Shown here one piece after another: positions 28,819 to 37,931 of a stretch of 64,000 nucleotides of DNA (its first letter is position 1; the number at the start of each line of letters is the position of its first letter). The stretch spans positions 1-64,000 of the forward strand of contig NZ_JQFW01000040.1 of the NCBI RefSeq assembly GCF_000753865.1. Direction: 5' to 3'. This DNA is from Alteromonas sp. LOR (GTDB taxonomy: Bacteria; Pseudomonadota; Gammaproteobacteria; Enterobacterales; Alteromonadaceae). A model generated the notes under the pieces. That model was not told the DNA's origin, ran no database searches, and was given only the letters and a program-made list of their open reading frames with translations. A program made the position numbers and the translations under genes.

Positions 28819-29281
28819 AGAGGTCGTGCTGTTCTTTGCACAATTCTTTCATCGACGAAATTTTCACCGACGAAAATTTCACCGACGAAAGTTGTATGTT
28901 ATTGCATACCTTTTAAGGTTAGCATTCACCCTAAGCACTCCGTGTGAACCTGTAATCTGATTGTTATCTGTTCTTTTTCACGTTGTTACTTGAATATTCA
29001 CTCTTTGAAATCAATTTTCTGAGCGTATTTTTTCGTTTTGTGTCGCAAGTGTCATAAATGTACTATATTAATTTATGGCGCGCTTGCTTTTTTAGGTGAT
29101 AAAATAAGCAGTGGAATAAATATAGCGCGTTTTTTGCGATACATGGCATTTTATACGTAACGCGTATTGAAAGCGTGTTGAGTCAATGTGAATAGCCTAA
29201 ACGCTATCCACGTTGTGTGAATCAACATTCATTTGGTTAGTTGGCATTGTTAAGGGGCAACAGTAAGGCGATGAGTAGACA
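28819..29281. repeat. Spacer after hrpB with three 15-bp tandem repeats
   Basis: At 28848-28892 a 15-bp unit (TTCACCGACGAAAAT and variants) occurs three times. The remaining ~390 bp up to the REC-EAL gene are AT-rich and gene-free. They must carry that operon's promoter, but no convincing promoter was identified. Confidence 0.7.
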
Positions 29282-30565
29282 ATGAAGCCTGAGCTGCATT
29301 CAAAGATTTTGCTCGTAGACGATGAAACCAGCGTGCTTCGCGCATTAAGTCGCGTACTAACGTATGCGGGTTACCAGGTCATTACGTCCTCTTGCCCGAA
29401 AGATGCCTTAGCTATGGTTAAAGCTCAATCTTTCGATGTCATTATTGCTGACTACCGTATGCCAGAAATGAACGGTGTCGCTTTTTTACGCAAGTCCCGC
29501 CCCCATCAACCTTTTGCCTGTCATTTTATATTAAGCGGTGATGCCGACATTGATGACGTTATAGAGTGCATGAACGATGATGTGGCAGAGCGCTTCTTGC
29601 GCAAGCCGTGGGACAATAAACGTCTGCTCGATGAAGTGAGTATCGGTGTTGAAAAGCGGCATAAAAACCACCTTCTTAGTGTGATGATGAACAATCAACT
29701 GCAAAAGCAGCACCCCAATGAGTCAAAGGATCTTTCTGTAATAACCTCGTCTACTGCTAACGGTTCACAGGCTCACTCCAGTCAAAATAACGAGCTACTA
29801 GAACGACTAAAGTCTGCCATTTTTGAAGATGAATTTAGTTTGGTTTACCAGCCGAAAGTATGCGCAAAAACGGGAAGAATTGTCGGGTTAGAAAGTTTAT
29901 TGCGCTGGACGAGTGCGGGTTACGGCTCAGTATCACCAGAGATTTTTATTCCAGTCGCCGAAGAGGGAGATTTTATTCAAGAGATCGGCGAATGGGTGTT
30001 AAGAGAAACGGCACGGTTTCAAATACGATGGCAAGCATTTACTTTGCTAGATGGGTTTAAGCTTGCTTTCAATGTATCGCCAAAGCAGTTACACGATGAC
30101 AAATTTGTCGATGTTGTAAAGGCCTTGATAGCTGAGGGAAACCTAGTTCCAGAAAATTTGTGTGTGGAAATAACGGAGTCAGCCGCTATCGAAGACTTCG
30201 ATGGCTGCTGTAAACAGCTTAAGAGGTTAGAAAAGTTAGGTATTGACGTTGCCATTGACGATTTTGGTACCGGACATACTGCTATCAACTATCTTCTTAA
30301 TTTGCCGGCTCAAGTGGTTAAGATAGATCGGAGTTTAATTGCCGGTGTAGATAGTGAAGAAAAGTGCTACAACGTGGTAAAAAATTTAGTGTCAATGGCC
30401 CAGTCAATTGGCATGAAAGTGGTTGCCGAAGGTATAGAAGTATCTCAGCACGCGTTGTGTTTACGGGATATGGGGTGTGAAGAATTGCAGGGCTATCTTT
30501 ATAGTAAGCCGCTCGCAGAAGAGCCCTTGTTGAAAGTGCTGGCACAACAGCCTTATTTAATCTGA
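29282..30565 (+). CDS. Response regulator with c-di-GMP phosphodiesterase (REC-EAL)
   Basis: 427 residues. REC domain at ~6-125 with phospho-acceptor Asp in VIIADYRMPEMNG and the conserved Lys in FLRKPWD. A linker (~130-175) leads to an EAL domain at ~180-420. Catalytic motifs are all present: ESLLRW (variant of EALLRW), FNVSP, EITES, DDFGTG, KIDRSL, AEGIE and ELQGY. It is predicted to hydrolyse cyclic di-GMP under control of phosphorylation. The next gene, 9 bp downstream, is a second response regulator. No histidine kinase lies adjacent. Confidence 0.93.
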   Translation: MKPELHSKILLVDDETSVLRALSRVLTYAGYQVITSSCPKDALAMVKAQSFDVIIADYRMPEMNGVAFLRKSRPHQPFACHFILSGDADIDDVIECMNDDVAERFLRKPWDNKRLLDEVSIGVEKRHKNHLLSVMMNNQLQKQHPNESKDLSVITSSTANGSQAHSSQNNELLERLKSAIFEDEFSLVYQPKVCAKTGRIVGLESLLRWTSAGYGSVSPEIFIPVAEEGDFIQEIGEWVLRETARFQIRWQAFTLLDGFKLAFNVSPKQLHDDKFVDVVKALIAEGNLVPENLCVEITESAAIEDFDGCCKQLKRLEKLGIDVAIDDFGTGHTAINYLLNLPAQVVKIDRSLIAGVDSEEKCYNVVKNLVSMAQSIGMKVVAEGIEVSQHALCLRDMGCEELQGYLYSKPLAEEPLLKVLAQQPYLI

Positions 30566-30574
30566 GGAGATAGG

Positions 30575-31768
30575 ATGTCGAGTAATCAGGTTGTCATTGT
30601 TGATGATGAAGAGCTGATCCTTAAATCGTTGAAAAGAGCGTTGAGACGATTAGCGCCCTCATGGTCAGTCCACCTTTTTGATTCCCCAAAAGAAGCCCTT
30701 GATAAACTACAGCAGGGTGAAATAAAACCAGACCTCGTCATGTGCGACAGACTTATGCCAGGAACACGAGGTGACGACGTTTTGCTTGAGTGCAGAACTC
30801 ACAACCCAGAGGCTATTCGTCTATTAATGACCGGTGATACTCGGGTTGATATGAAGGAGATAGTTGCTTCAAACGTGCATATTTTCATTTCGAAACCCTT
30901 TGAGCACGGCGATATTAGCGACGTACTCAATCGAGTGATGCGCATAAAAGCACTCCCCTTAACACATTCAGTAAGGCAGGCCCTTGGAAGGTTAAAAGGG
31001 TTGCCGGTACTTAATGAAACCTATCAGAAGTTAGACAAGCTTCTTAAGTGTGAGGACGCCGAACTTGATGAAGTGGCCAGGGTAGTAGGAAAAGATCCAA
31101 CGCTGGTGGCAAATGTACTTCAAGCCGCAAACTCTCCTTTTCTTGGGTTTCGCGGGCAGGTCTCCTCTGTAGATAAGGCAGTGAAACGACTGGGTCTGAA
31201 TACTATTGCATCTATAGCGGTTGCCTCTAGCTTGAGTCAAACCTATAGCATTGACAGCAAAATGCACCGAGATGTCGTGGTACGTGCACTTTCGTCTGCC
31301 TATATTGCAACTCGACTGATGCAGTTGCGTGGCTTTTCGCGAGAGCAGGCAGAGTATTCATTTTCGATGTGTTTACTTGCTTCTATTGGCGAACTGTATT
31401 TGGTGGATGCGCCTGAAACGGCAAATGATGTGGGGCTGCAGTCATCAACGAAGCCCATTAGTGCACTTATCACCTACTATCTTCTTACCGTATGGGGCAT
31501 AGAGGAGCGATTGGTGGAAGATATTCTTTCGGCGTCATGTGAGGTGGCAGAAAAGTCGGAAGAGCTAGACGATTCAGAAGAGGCAAAAGAAGCAGAAGGG
31601 CTAATAGCATCTCAAGTCTTTTATCTCGCCCGCCGCTTGGCGTGCGAAGATTTTGATGAGGCGCTGACGGATGTACTAAATATGGGAGATTTTGCCCAAT
31701 GGTACCCAGCACTTAATGCGCTTAAAGAAAACCCGCCTGAAGACATTAACTTAGCTGCGCCTCAGTAA
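30575..31768 (+). CDS. Response regulator with HDOD output domain
   Basis: 397 residues. REC domain at ~4-120 with acceptor Asp in VMCDRLMPGTRGDD and Lys in FISKPFEHG. Residues ~140-345 form an HDOD domain (LPVLNETYQKLDKLL, VARVVGKDPTLVANVLQAANSPFLG, SVDKAVKRLGLNTI). HDOD is related to HD hydrolases but lacks the metal-binding HD pair and acts as a signalling or scaffold module. It starts 9 bp after the REC-EAL gene with AGGAGA upstream, so the two form an operon and probably one pathway. Confidence 0.92.
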   Translation: MSSNQVVIVDDEELILKSLKRALRRLAPSWSVHLFDSPKEALDKLQQGEIKPDLVMCDRLMPGTRGDDVLLECRTHNPEAIRLLMTGDTRVDMKEIVASNVHIFISKPFEHGDISDVLNRVMRIKALPLTHSVRQALGRLKGLPVLNETYQKLDKLLKCEDAELDEVARVVGKDPTLVANVLQAANSPFLGFRGQVSSVDKAVKRLGLNTIASIAVASSLSQTYSIDSKMHRDVVVRALSSAYIATRLMQLRGFSREQAEYSFSMCLLASIGELYLVDAPETANDVGLQSSTKPISALITYYLLTVWGIEERLVEDILSASCEVAEKSEELDDSEEAKEAEGLIASQVFYLARRLACEDFDEALTDVLNMGDFAQWYPALNALKENPPEDINLAAPQ

Positions 31769-31857
31769 TCACTGATAATTGAGCCTATCGTGTTGAGGTG
31801 AGGCTGAGATGACACTCATCACACACAGAACTGAGCAGCCATGGTACATTCAAAATA

Positions 31858-31886
31858 CGGGTTAATCCGAGGTATTGGTTAACCCG
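31858..31886. other. Inverted repeat between convergent genes
   Basis: CGGGTTAA and TTAACCCG are perfect 8-bp arms around a 13-base loop, in the spacer between the HDOD gene and mltB. It may act as a weak terminator, but no T-tract follows. Confidence 0.4.
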
Positions 31887-31962
31887 AAATACTGGTTATT
31901 TCAAACTAGTACCGATGGCTGTCAGCGCCTTCTGAGTGAGCAATTATCTGTGCAAACTGGTA

Positions 31963-33243
31963 TCAAGAGTGTTTATCTAGCGTAACATCAAGAGCGCTCA
32001 TTACGTCTAGCCCTGGAAACCCATCAGCAATCATACTATTCGCTATTTGATAATTGCGAATACCTTCGCGGGTGGCGGGCCCTATAATTCCGTCGGGCTT
32101 ACCTACATCGAAGCCCAGAGTATTGAGCTTGCTTTGTAGCGCAATGATGTCCTTTCGGCTGTAAGCAGGAAGGTCTGGCAATGTGGCTTTTATACCTGAG
32201 GCTCCGGTGATCTTATCAGCTAAAACACCGACTGCGATGGCGTAAAACTCAGAATTGTTCCAACGCATGATCACTCTAAAGTTTTTATAGGCGATAAATG
32301 CAGGCCCTTCGTGACCGGCAGGTACGATGACATAGGCAGAGGTATCTGCATTACCCAGTTCGCTGCCGTCTGCTCGCATTACCCCAAGTGCGTTCCATTC
32401 GCTAAGAGGCTGGCGGTTTTTGTAGCCAGAAAGTCGATAGTCAAAGTTCTCAGGTAGCGTAATTTCCCGCCCCCATCGAAAACCGGCGTCCCATCCTAAG
32501 CTTGCAAGAAAGTTAGCAGCAGAAGACAGTGCATCTTCTTCACTGGCCCATAGGTTAATCTGTCCGTCGCCATCACCATCTATGGCGTAATGGGTATATG
32601 CCGAGGGCATAAACTGAGTGTGCCCCATGGCGCCTGCCCAAGAGCCTACCATTTCTTCCCTTTCTAGCTTTTCTCTTTCAAACAGTTTAACCGCTACTAA
32701 AAACTCTTTTGTAAAATACGTGCTGCGGCGCTTATCGCAGGCTAATGTGGCCAGTGAATCGAGTACCGGCATCTTGCCTTTGTAGTTGCCAAAGTTTGTC
32801 TCTAACCCCCAGAATGCCAGCAGATAATGTGGCGGCACGCCATACTCGTCACTTAATTTGTGCAGCAAGGTTTTGTGCTTCGCGTACATTTCTTTGCCTT
32901 TATTTGTACGCCACTCGGTGACTCGTTTACTGAAGTAACCCGGAAAGGTCTGCACGAACTCGGGCTGACTTCTGTCGTACTTAATCACGTTATCTTGATG
33001 TACCAATGAAGGAAAAATGGCATCTATGGTTTGTTGGCTAACGCCTTGTTGCATCGCCTCTTTTTCAAGCGCCGCTGTGCAAGACGCGAAGTTTTCGTTC
33101 GCGCTGGCAGATGAAATAGAAAAGCTGGTAAACAACACGGCTAAAGAGACAGATGCAATTATCCGTGTTGCTGAAAACGCAGAGCGACTCGCCACAAATG
33201 GCATTGTCGAATGAAAAATTGATGATGAAAAAGCTGAACGCAT
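31963..33243 (-). CDS. mltB: Lytic murein transglycosylase (MltB family) with peptidoglycan-binding tail
   Basis: 426 residues. A long N-terminal region ends in a signal peptide (VLFTSFSISSASA, cleavage near 49). The SLT/MltB catalytic domain covers ~50-340: ETNFG holds the catalytic Glu, followed by WAGAMGHTQFMPSAY and DGDGDGQINLW. A PG_binding_1 domain at ~355-415 (LQSKLNTLGFDVGKPDGIIGPATREGIRNYQ) closes the protein. It cleaves the MurNAc-GlcNAc glycan bond with anhydro-ring formation. No lipobox is present, so it should be soluble in the periplasm. It is divergent from mrcB, pairing degradation with synthesis. Confidence 0.92.
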   Translation of the reverse strand: MRSAFSSSIFHSTMPFVASRSAFSATRIIASVSLAVLFTSFSISSASANENFASCTAALEKEAMQQGVSQQTIDAIFPSLVHQDNVIKYDRSQPEFVQTFPGYFSKRVTEWRTNKGKEMYAKHKTLLHKLSDEYGVPPHYLLAFWGLETNFGNYKGKMPVLDSLATLACDKRRSTYFTKEFLVAVKLFEREKLEREEMVGSWAGAMGHTQFMPSAYTHYAIDGDGDGQINLWASEEDALSSAANFLASLGWDAGFRWGREITLPENFDYRLSGYKNRQPLSEWNALGVMRADGSELGNADTSAYVIVPAGHEGPAFIAYKNFRVIMRWNNSEFYAIAVGVLADKITGASGIKATLPDLPAYSRKDIIALQSKLNTLGFDVGKPDGIIGPATREGIRNYQIANSMIADGFPGLDVMSALDVTLDKHS

Positions 33244-33413
33244 AGTAAATTTCCTTTGTTACTTGCTTGCATGCTATCGCATTGTGACTGCAAAGTGCGA
33301 GCTAAATTCCATTGTAGGTCAGGGTTTCGTGCAGCTGCTGTTGTTTAGATGGTGGTTAGCTGTTGTTGCATCAAGGGCGCAGTGGTAATGTTCACTGCAT
33401 AAATTTAAGGGAC

Positions 33414-33439
33414 GGTAAGCGGTACGCGCTTACCTTTTT
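33414..33439 (+). promoter_or_regulatory. Terminator-like hairpin in the mrcB leader
   Basis: GGTAAGCG-GTACG-CGCTTACC is a perfect 8-bp stem followed at once by TTTTT. It lies 14 bases before the likely GTG start of mrcB. It could be an attenuator, a terminator of upstream transcription, or a translation-control hairpin. An AAGGGA motif sits just before it. A 17-codon mini-ORF at 33349-33402 with three consecutive Cys codons precedes it. Confidence 0.5.
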
Positions 33440-33452
33440 ATGGCGCTTCCTC

Positions 33453-35813
33453 GTGGCAAAAAGACAATCAAGTAACAGCTCAACAGCAAAAAAGACAGCA
33501 AGAAAAAGCAATTCAAACACAAAGCAAAAAACCAAAGGTAGTTGGTTATTCGGTGCATTCTGGCGACTATCATTAGTTGCGCTTGTGGTACTTGGTGCAT
33601 ACGCATTCTATCTTGATGCACAAATCAAAAAAGGCTTTTCAGGCAATAAGTGGGAAGTGCCTGCACAAATTTTTGCGCGCCCGCTAAGCCTAAGTAAAGG
33701 TGAAGAAATCACACCTTCAGAGGTCATTGATGAGTTAGACCTTTTAGGCTATCGAAAAGTGGCATTTGCCAACAATAGTGGTGAGTACAGCTATCAAAAT
33801 AGAGTGCTAACTGTTCAGCGCCGAGCGTTTCAGTTCCCAGAGGGAGCAGAGCCTTTAAGACATCTGATTGTCACTTGGGATGGCGCGAGGGTGTCTGAAA
33901 TTTACGATAAAACGGAAGAGCGACCGTTTGGCACAATCAGACTTGAGCCATGGCTGGTAACTCGCATGACAAGTGGTTCTAGTGAAGATCGCATGTTGGT
34001 GTCACTCGATACTATTCCAGAATTATTGCCAAAAGCCCTGACGTTGGTAGAAGACCGTAATTTTTATAATCATCACGGGGTAGCCCCGCTTTCAATTGTG
34101 CGTGCCTTGGTGGCGAATATCGCTGCCGGAAGAACCGTACAAGGCGGCAGCACGCTAACCCAACAGCTGGTTAAAAATATGTTTTTAACCCGAGAGCGAT
34201 CGCTAGTTAGAAAAGCGAAAGAAGCGATAATGGCGGTGATTATCGACGCTCGATATAGCAAATCTGAGATAATTGAAGCCTATTTAAACGAGGTCTTTTT
34301 AGGCCAAAACGGCAACATGGCCGTGCATGGTTTCGGCTTGGCAAGCTACTTCTACTTTGACAGACCTGCCAATGAATTAAGTGTTCCTGAAATTGCGACC
34401 TTAGTGGCTATTATCAAAGGGCCGTCTTATTACAACCCTCGAAAATATGCAGAGCGCACTAAAGAGCGAAGAGACTTGGTTTTGCGCATGTTGTTTGACG
34501 AGAATGAAATTAATCGCGATGAATACGAACGTTACGTGAATAGGCCTCTTGGCTTAGCGAGCGGCGCGAGTTTAGCCAGTGGAAAGCACCCTGCGTTTAT
34601 GGAGCAAGTGCGTAGAGAGCTGAACGAAATATTAGCAGAGCCCAGTTTAAGAGATTCAGGGGTTAAAGTATTTACTACCCTTGATATTGTTGCACAGCGT
34701 CGTGCGGAGCGGGCACTGTCCACTACCTTAGATGGACTTCAAAAAGACAGAAAGGCTGCACTACAGGGCGCAATGGTGGTAACCGATAGCGCAACTGGTG
34801 AAGTAAGAGCGATCATCGGTGATAGAAACGTCGCGTATAAAGGTTTTAATCGAGCGTTAGATGCCAAGCGTCCCATAGGATCGTTAGTGAAACCTGCGGT
34901 ATACCTTACTGCCCTTGAAGACCCCACTCAGTTTAATTTGGCAACGCCGCTTGAAGATAAGCCCATTACCCTTGAAAGTAAAAACGGTAAGCCGTGGTCG
35001 CCCAAAAACTACGACAAGGAATTTAGAGGGCAAGTGCCATTATTGCAGGGACTAACTGAGTCACTCAACATTCCGACCGTAAACTTAGGAATGCAGGTGG
35101 GCTTAAATACACTGGCCGATACCATAGAGCGCCTTGGGGTGAGTACACCGCTAGAAAAAGTGCCTTCAATGACACTTGGGGCGTTTGAGTTAACCCCATT
35201 TGCTACCAATCAAATGTATCAAACCCTGTCTAATGATGGACGCTATATTCCACTGCACACAGTGACTTCGGTAGTGACATCGGAAAACGCGCTGCTGTGG
35301 AAAAAAGCGGAGTTTTACTCTCAACGAGTAGATGAGGCGGCCACCTACCTGTTAAATTACGCGCTTTATAAAGTAACCACAGAAGGCACGGCAAAGCGAG
35401 TTGGGGCCACCTTTGGCAGCGTTAATATGGCCGGTAAAACGGGTACGACGGACGACTATCGCGACAGTTGGTTTAGCGGTTTCGATAGAAATCATGTGGT
35501 GACAGTTTGGGTGGGTAATGATGACAATAAATCGGTTAATTTAACCGGCGCTGGCGGTGCACTGCCGGTGTTTGTTAACTATATGAAGTCACAAGCGCCC
35601 AAATCACTTTCCAGAAGATTTCCAAGAGGATTAGGCATTGCCCACTTTGATGCAAAAACGGGGGCAGTGGTTGTTGCAGGTTGTGCTGGTAGTTTGAGCG
35701 TTCCGGCCATACTAGATGTACTTCCTGAACCTGAGCAAGACTGCAGAGGGCGTCCAGTAGACGATGCCAAAGACGGTAAAAAGAAAAGCTGGTGGGAACG
35801 TATATTTGGATAA
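33453..35813 (+). CDS. mrcB: Penicillin-binding protein 1B
   Basis: About 786 residues from GTG 33453. Upstream the frame is open to a TTG at 33363, but that extension crosses a terminator-like hairpin. A basic cytoplasmic tail, one membrane helix (SLVALVVLGAYAFYL), a UB2H-like region (IFARPLSLSKGEEIT), a GT51 transglycosylase domain (EDRNFYNHHGV; GGSTLTQQLVKNMFL) and a transpeptidase domain are present. The transpeptidase carries SLVK, SLN and KTGT motifs (RPIGSLVKPAVYL, TESLNIPTV, AGKTGTTDDYRDSWF). It synthesises and crosslinks peptidoglycan and would be activated by LpoB. The start codon lacks a clear ribosome-binding site. Confidence 0.93.
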   Translation: MAKRQSSNSSTAKKTARKSNSNTKQKTKGSWLFGAFWRLSLVALVVLGAYAFYLDAQIKKGFSGNKWEVPAQIFARPLSLSKGEEITPSEVIDELDLLGYRKVAFANNSGEYSYQNRVLTVQRRAFQFPEGAEPLRHLIVTWDGARVSEIYDKTEERPFGTIRLEPWLVTRMTSGSSEDRMLVSLDTIPELLPKALTLVEDRNFYNHHGVAPLSIVRALVANIAAGRTVQGGSTLTQQLVKNMFLTRERSLVRKAKEAIMAVIIDARYSKSEIIEAYLNEVFLGQNGNMAVHGFGLASYFYFDRPANELSVPEIATLVAIIKGPSYYNPRKYAERTKERRDLVLRMLFDENEINRDEYERYVNRPLGLASGASLASGKHPAFMEQVRRELNEILAEPSLRDSGVKVFTTLDIVAQRRAERALSTTLDGLQKDRKAALQGAMVVTDSATGEVRAIIGDRNVAYKGFNRALDAKRPIGSLVKPAVYLTALEDPTQFNLATPLEDKPITLESKNGKPWSPKNYDKEFRGQVPLLQGLTESLNIPTVNLGMQVGLNTLADTIERLGVSTPLEKVPSMTLGAFELTPFATNQMYQTLSNDGRYIPLHTVTSVVTSENALLWKKAEFYSQRVDEAATYLLNYALYKVTTEGTAKRVGATFGSVNMAGKTGTTDDYRDSWFSGFDRNHVVTVWVGNDDNKSVNLTGAGGALPVFVNYMKSQAPKSLSRRFPRGLGIAHFDAKTGAVVVAGCAGSLSVPAILDVLPEPEQDCRGRPVDDAKDGKKKSWWERIFG

Positions 35814-35865
35814 AAAAATGCTCCAGTAAGAAGATAGAAAGCAAATATTTACACTAGGGTTCTTT

Positions 35866-35891
35866 ATTCCCTAAGGAGATTCCCTAAGGAG
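35866..35891. repeat. 13-bp perfect tandem duplication
   Basis: ATTCCCTAAGGAG occurs twice in a row in the spacer after mrcB. Confidence 0.85.
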
Positions 35892-35931
35892 GGCTAATAC
35901 CTGTTGAGTAATGTCTATCTTCTACCGGAGC

Positions 35932-35952
35932 TAAAAGCCCAGGGAGGCTTGG
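35932..35952 (-). terminator. Weak terminator after the small-protein pair
   Basis: On the minus strand AAGCC-TCCCT-GGGCTTTT forms a ~5-bp stem followed by T residues, just past the 36-residue peptide gene. The stem is short, so confidence is modest. Confidence 0.4.
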
Positions 35953-35965
35953 GGAACAAAAATGG

Positions 35966-36076
35966 TTAATGTCCTTTTTGAAAAAACAGGCGCGCGGTCG
36001 AAAAAGCGATAGCGCTAACTGCGAAAGCAATGAAAGGACCAAGTACTAACATCAGTAAGGTACTGGCAGCAATCAT
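35966..36076 (-). CDS. 36-residue predicted membrane peptide
   Basis: An ATG frame of 36 residues beginning MIAASTLLMLVLGPF and ending FFQKGH. It is almost entirely hydrophobic, predicting a single membrane helix with a short polar C-terminus. A strong ribosome-binding site, AAGGAGAT, overlaps the stop of the upstream 103-residue gene and lies five bases before the ATG, so the two are probably co-transcribed and coupled. No family was recognised. Evidence for expression is the ribosome-binding site and operon position only. Confidence 0.6.
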   Translation of the reverse strand: MIAASTLLMLVLGPFIAFAVSAIAFSTARLFFQKGH

Positions 36077-36086
36077 GACTATCTCC

Positions 36087-36398
36087 TTACGCATCGTTAT
36101 CGTCAGAAGCTTCAGGTGAATCCTCTGAAACCGCAGGCGCTATCAACATATCCACAACTTGTATATCCGCAATCAATGTCGTTGACTCGTCTGCGTCAGG
36201 CTCGAAGGTGTGGCTTGCCGTCATAACGTCAAACGTAATACGTGTTGAAGTTTCTTGTCTCACTTCGTTAATGGCGCTTGCCACTAAATAATCGGTATGC
36301 GACTGCAGCGCAGACACATTGTCGTTAGCCATTGATGATGCGCTGAAAGTACCAGAAGTCAGTAGTAATGCAGTGATAAGGTTGCGACGCGTAAACAT
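36087..36398 (-). CDS. Small secreted protein of unknown function
   Basis: 103 residues. An N-terminal signal peptide (FTRRNLITALLLTSGTFSASSMA, cleavage near 24) predicts export. The mature part is acidic, ends in a run of Asp/Glu/Ser residues, and has two likely strand segments (TRITFDVMTASHTFEP, TTLIADIQVVDMLIAP). No domain was recognised. It is followed 10 bp later by a 36-residue membrane peptide gene with a strong ribosome-binding site. Possibly a lineage-specific envelope protein. Confidence 0.65.
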   Translation of the reverse strand: MFTRRNLITALLLTSGTFSASSMANDNVSALQSHTDYLVASAINEVRQETSTRITFDVMTASHTFEPDADESTTLIADIQVVDMLIAPAVSEDSPEASDDNDA

Positions 36399-36906
36399 AA
36401 TATTTTCCTATTAATAAAAGTTGAACACTGCACTGATACATACTGCGTGGCAGCTTTCGATATTGTTAAAACTCGTAATTCTTAACGTAGAGCACGTTTC
36501 TTTCTCATTACCATTAACGTATTGCGAGTGTTGTGCCACTTTTATTATTCCATTTAACTGTATGATTTTATTGATTTAGTTTGGTTTGGCATAAAAGGGG
36601 GTGAACGAGAGAGGAATAGTGGAAGACTAAAAAGTAGTGTTTTTGAAACTGACTTGGTGAAATTCGCCAACCTTAATTTGGTCAATTGAATCTACTCAAT
36701 GAAATGCGGTCTATGCCTACCAAATATGGCCTACCAGATTTGCCTTTTGGATTTATTCTATTGGATTGACTCTACTACAATAAGGTAAGAAGTAAGGTAA
36801 GAAGTAAGGTAGGGACGGAATACCACAACGAGGTACGAGAGAAGGTTAGCCTTCCTTGCCACAAGGCTAACGATCAGCACGCTTATAAATTCGGTTGCAG
36901 TAAAAG
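36399..36906. repeat. Gene-free spacer with 12-bp tandem repeats
   Basis: About 508 bp between the secreted-protein gene and the yedI-like gene, both on the minus strand. At 36781-36815 a 12-bp unit (TAAGGTAAGAAG) recurs nearly three times. At 36845-36871 a perfect 9-bp inverted repeat (GTTAGCCTT / AAGGCTAAC) may be the terminator of the yedI-like gene. Otherwise nothing is recognised; the promoter of the secreted-protein gene must lie here. Confidence 0.6.
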
Positions 36907-37827
36907 CTACGATGAAGCTTTAAGCTTAGAAATGGCTGCTACCGCAAAAGCAATAATAGCTCCCGCCACCACGCCAACTGCCCCATCGGCTAAAATAGAC
37001 ATAGCAAAGTCAGCACTGGGCATTAGCTCTGTTGCCCACTGGGTTACGTGATGCAAAAAACCAATACTGTGAGTGAGGATACCGCCGCCAACGAGGAACA
37101 TGGCTATGGTGCCTACCACCGCAAGGGTTTTCATAATAGCCGGAGCTGCTACAAGAAGAGTTCGTCCAATTAAGCGCTGCATGGTGTTCATAGTGCCGGT
37201 TAGCGACTTGCGCAGCATATAAAGACCTACATCGTCCATTTTTACCAAGCCTGCTACCAGTCCATACACACCAACCGTTATGGCTAAGCTCAATGCAATT
37301 AGAACGCCCACTTGGGTTATTAATGTTGCGTCGCTAACGGTGCCTAAGGCAATCACTATAATTTCAGCTGACAGGATAAAATCGGTGCGTATTGCGCCCT
37401 TTATCTTTTTTTGCTCGAAGGCCACCATATCAACATCTTCATGAGCAATGGCTTCTATTCGCGCTTCCCGTTCTTGAAGTTGATCATCGTGAGGAAGATA
37501 TTTGTGCAACAGTTTTTCAGCCCCTTCAAAGCATAAGTACAGCCCGCCTAACACTAACAGTACGGTAATGAGCGAAGGGACAAAGGCACTAATGGCTAGG
37601 GCCGCAGGCACCAATATGGCTTTATTCAGCAACGACCCTTTTGCCACAGCCCACACAACAGGCAGTTCTCTGTCTGCTTTAATACCTTGCACTTGGTCAG
37701 CGTTTACCGCCAAGTCGTCACCCAAAACGCCAGCGGTTTTTTGGGCCGCTACTTTTGACATGGTGGCAATGTCGTCCATTAAGGTGGCAATATCGTCGAG
37801 TAAGGCAAGTAGATTAGCTCCAGCCAC
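36907..37827 (-). CDS. DUF808/YedI-family inner-membrane protein
   Basis: 306 residues. The start MAGANLLALLDDIATLMDDIA and the following KTAGVLGDDLAVNA...RELPVVWAVAKGS are diagnostic for the YedI (DUF808) family. At least six hydrophobic segments follow (about 70-95, 160-215, 235-260 and 285-300). The function is unknown, although the family is widespread in Proteobacteria. It lies ~100 bp after the TonB-like gene on the same strand. Confidence 0.9.
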   Translation of the reverse strand: MAGANLLALLDDIATLMDDIATMSKVAAQKTAGVLGDDLAVNADQVQGIKADRELPVVWAVAKGSLLNKAILVPAALAISAFVPSLITVLLVLGGLYLCFEGAEKLLHKYLPHDDQLQEREARIEAIAHEDVDMVAFEQKKIKGAIRTDFILSAEIIVIALGTVSDATLITQVGVLIALSLAITVGVYGLVAGLVKMDDVGLYMLRKSLTGTMNTMQRLIGRTLLVAAPAIMKTLAVVGTIAMFLVGGGILTHSIGFLHHVTQWATELMPSADFAMSILADGAVGVVAGAIIAFAVAAISKLKASS

Positions 37828-37931
37828 AGATTATTCCTTTTTAATGAGAGAGTTATTAAATTATTGGGCTACTAGGGCAGAATACGCCGTAATGCCAATG
37901 TTTGGCAACACAACATTACGGTAGCAATGTG

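Noticed and set aside
33363..33452. TTG start for mrcB
   Set aside because: The extension crosses a terminator-like hairpin and is not like PBP1b N-termini; GTG 33453 gives the expected basic tail, though it lacks a good ribosome-binding site.
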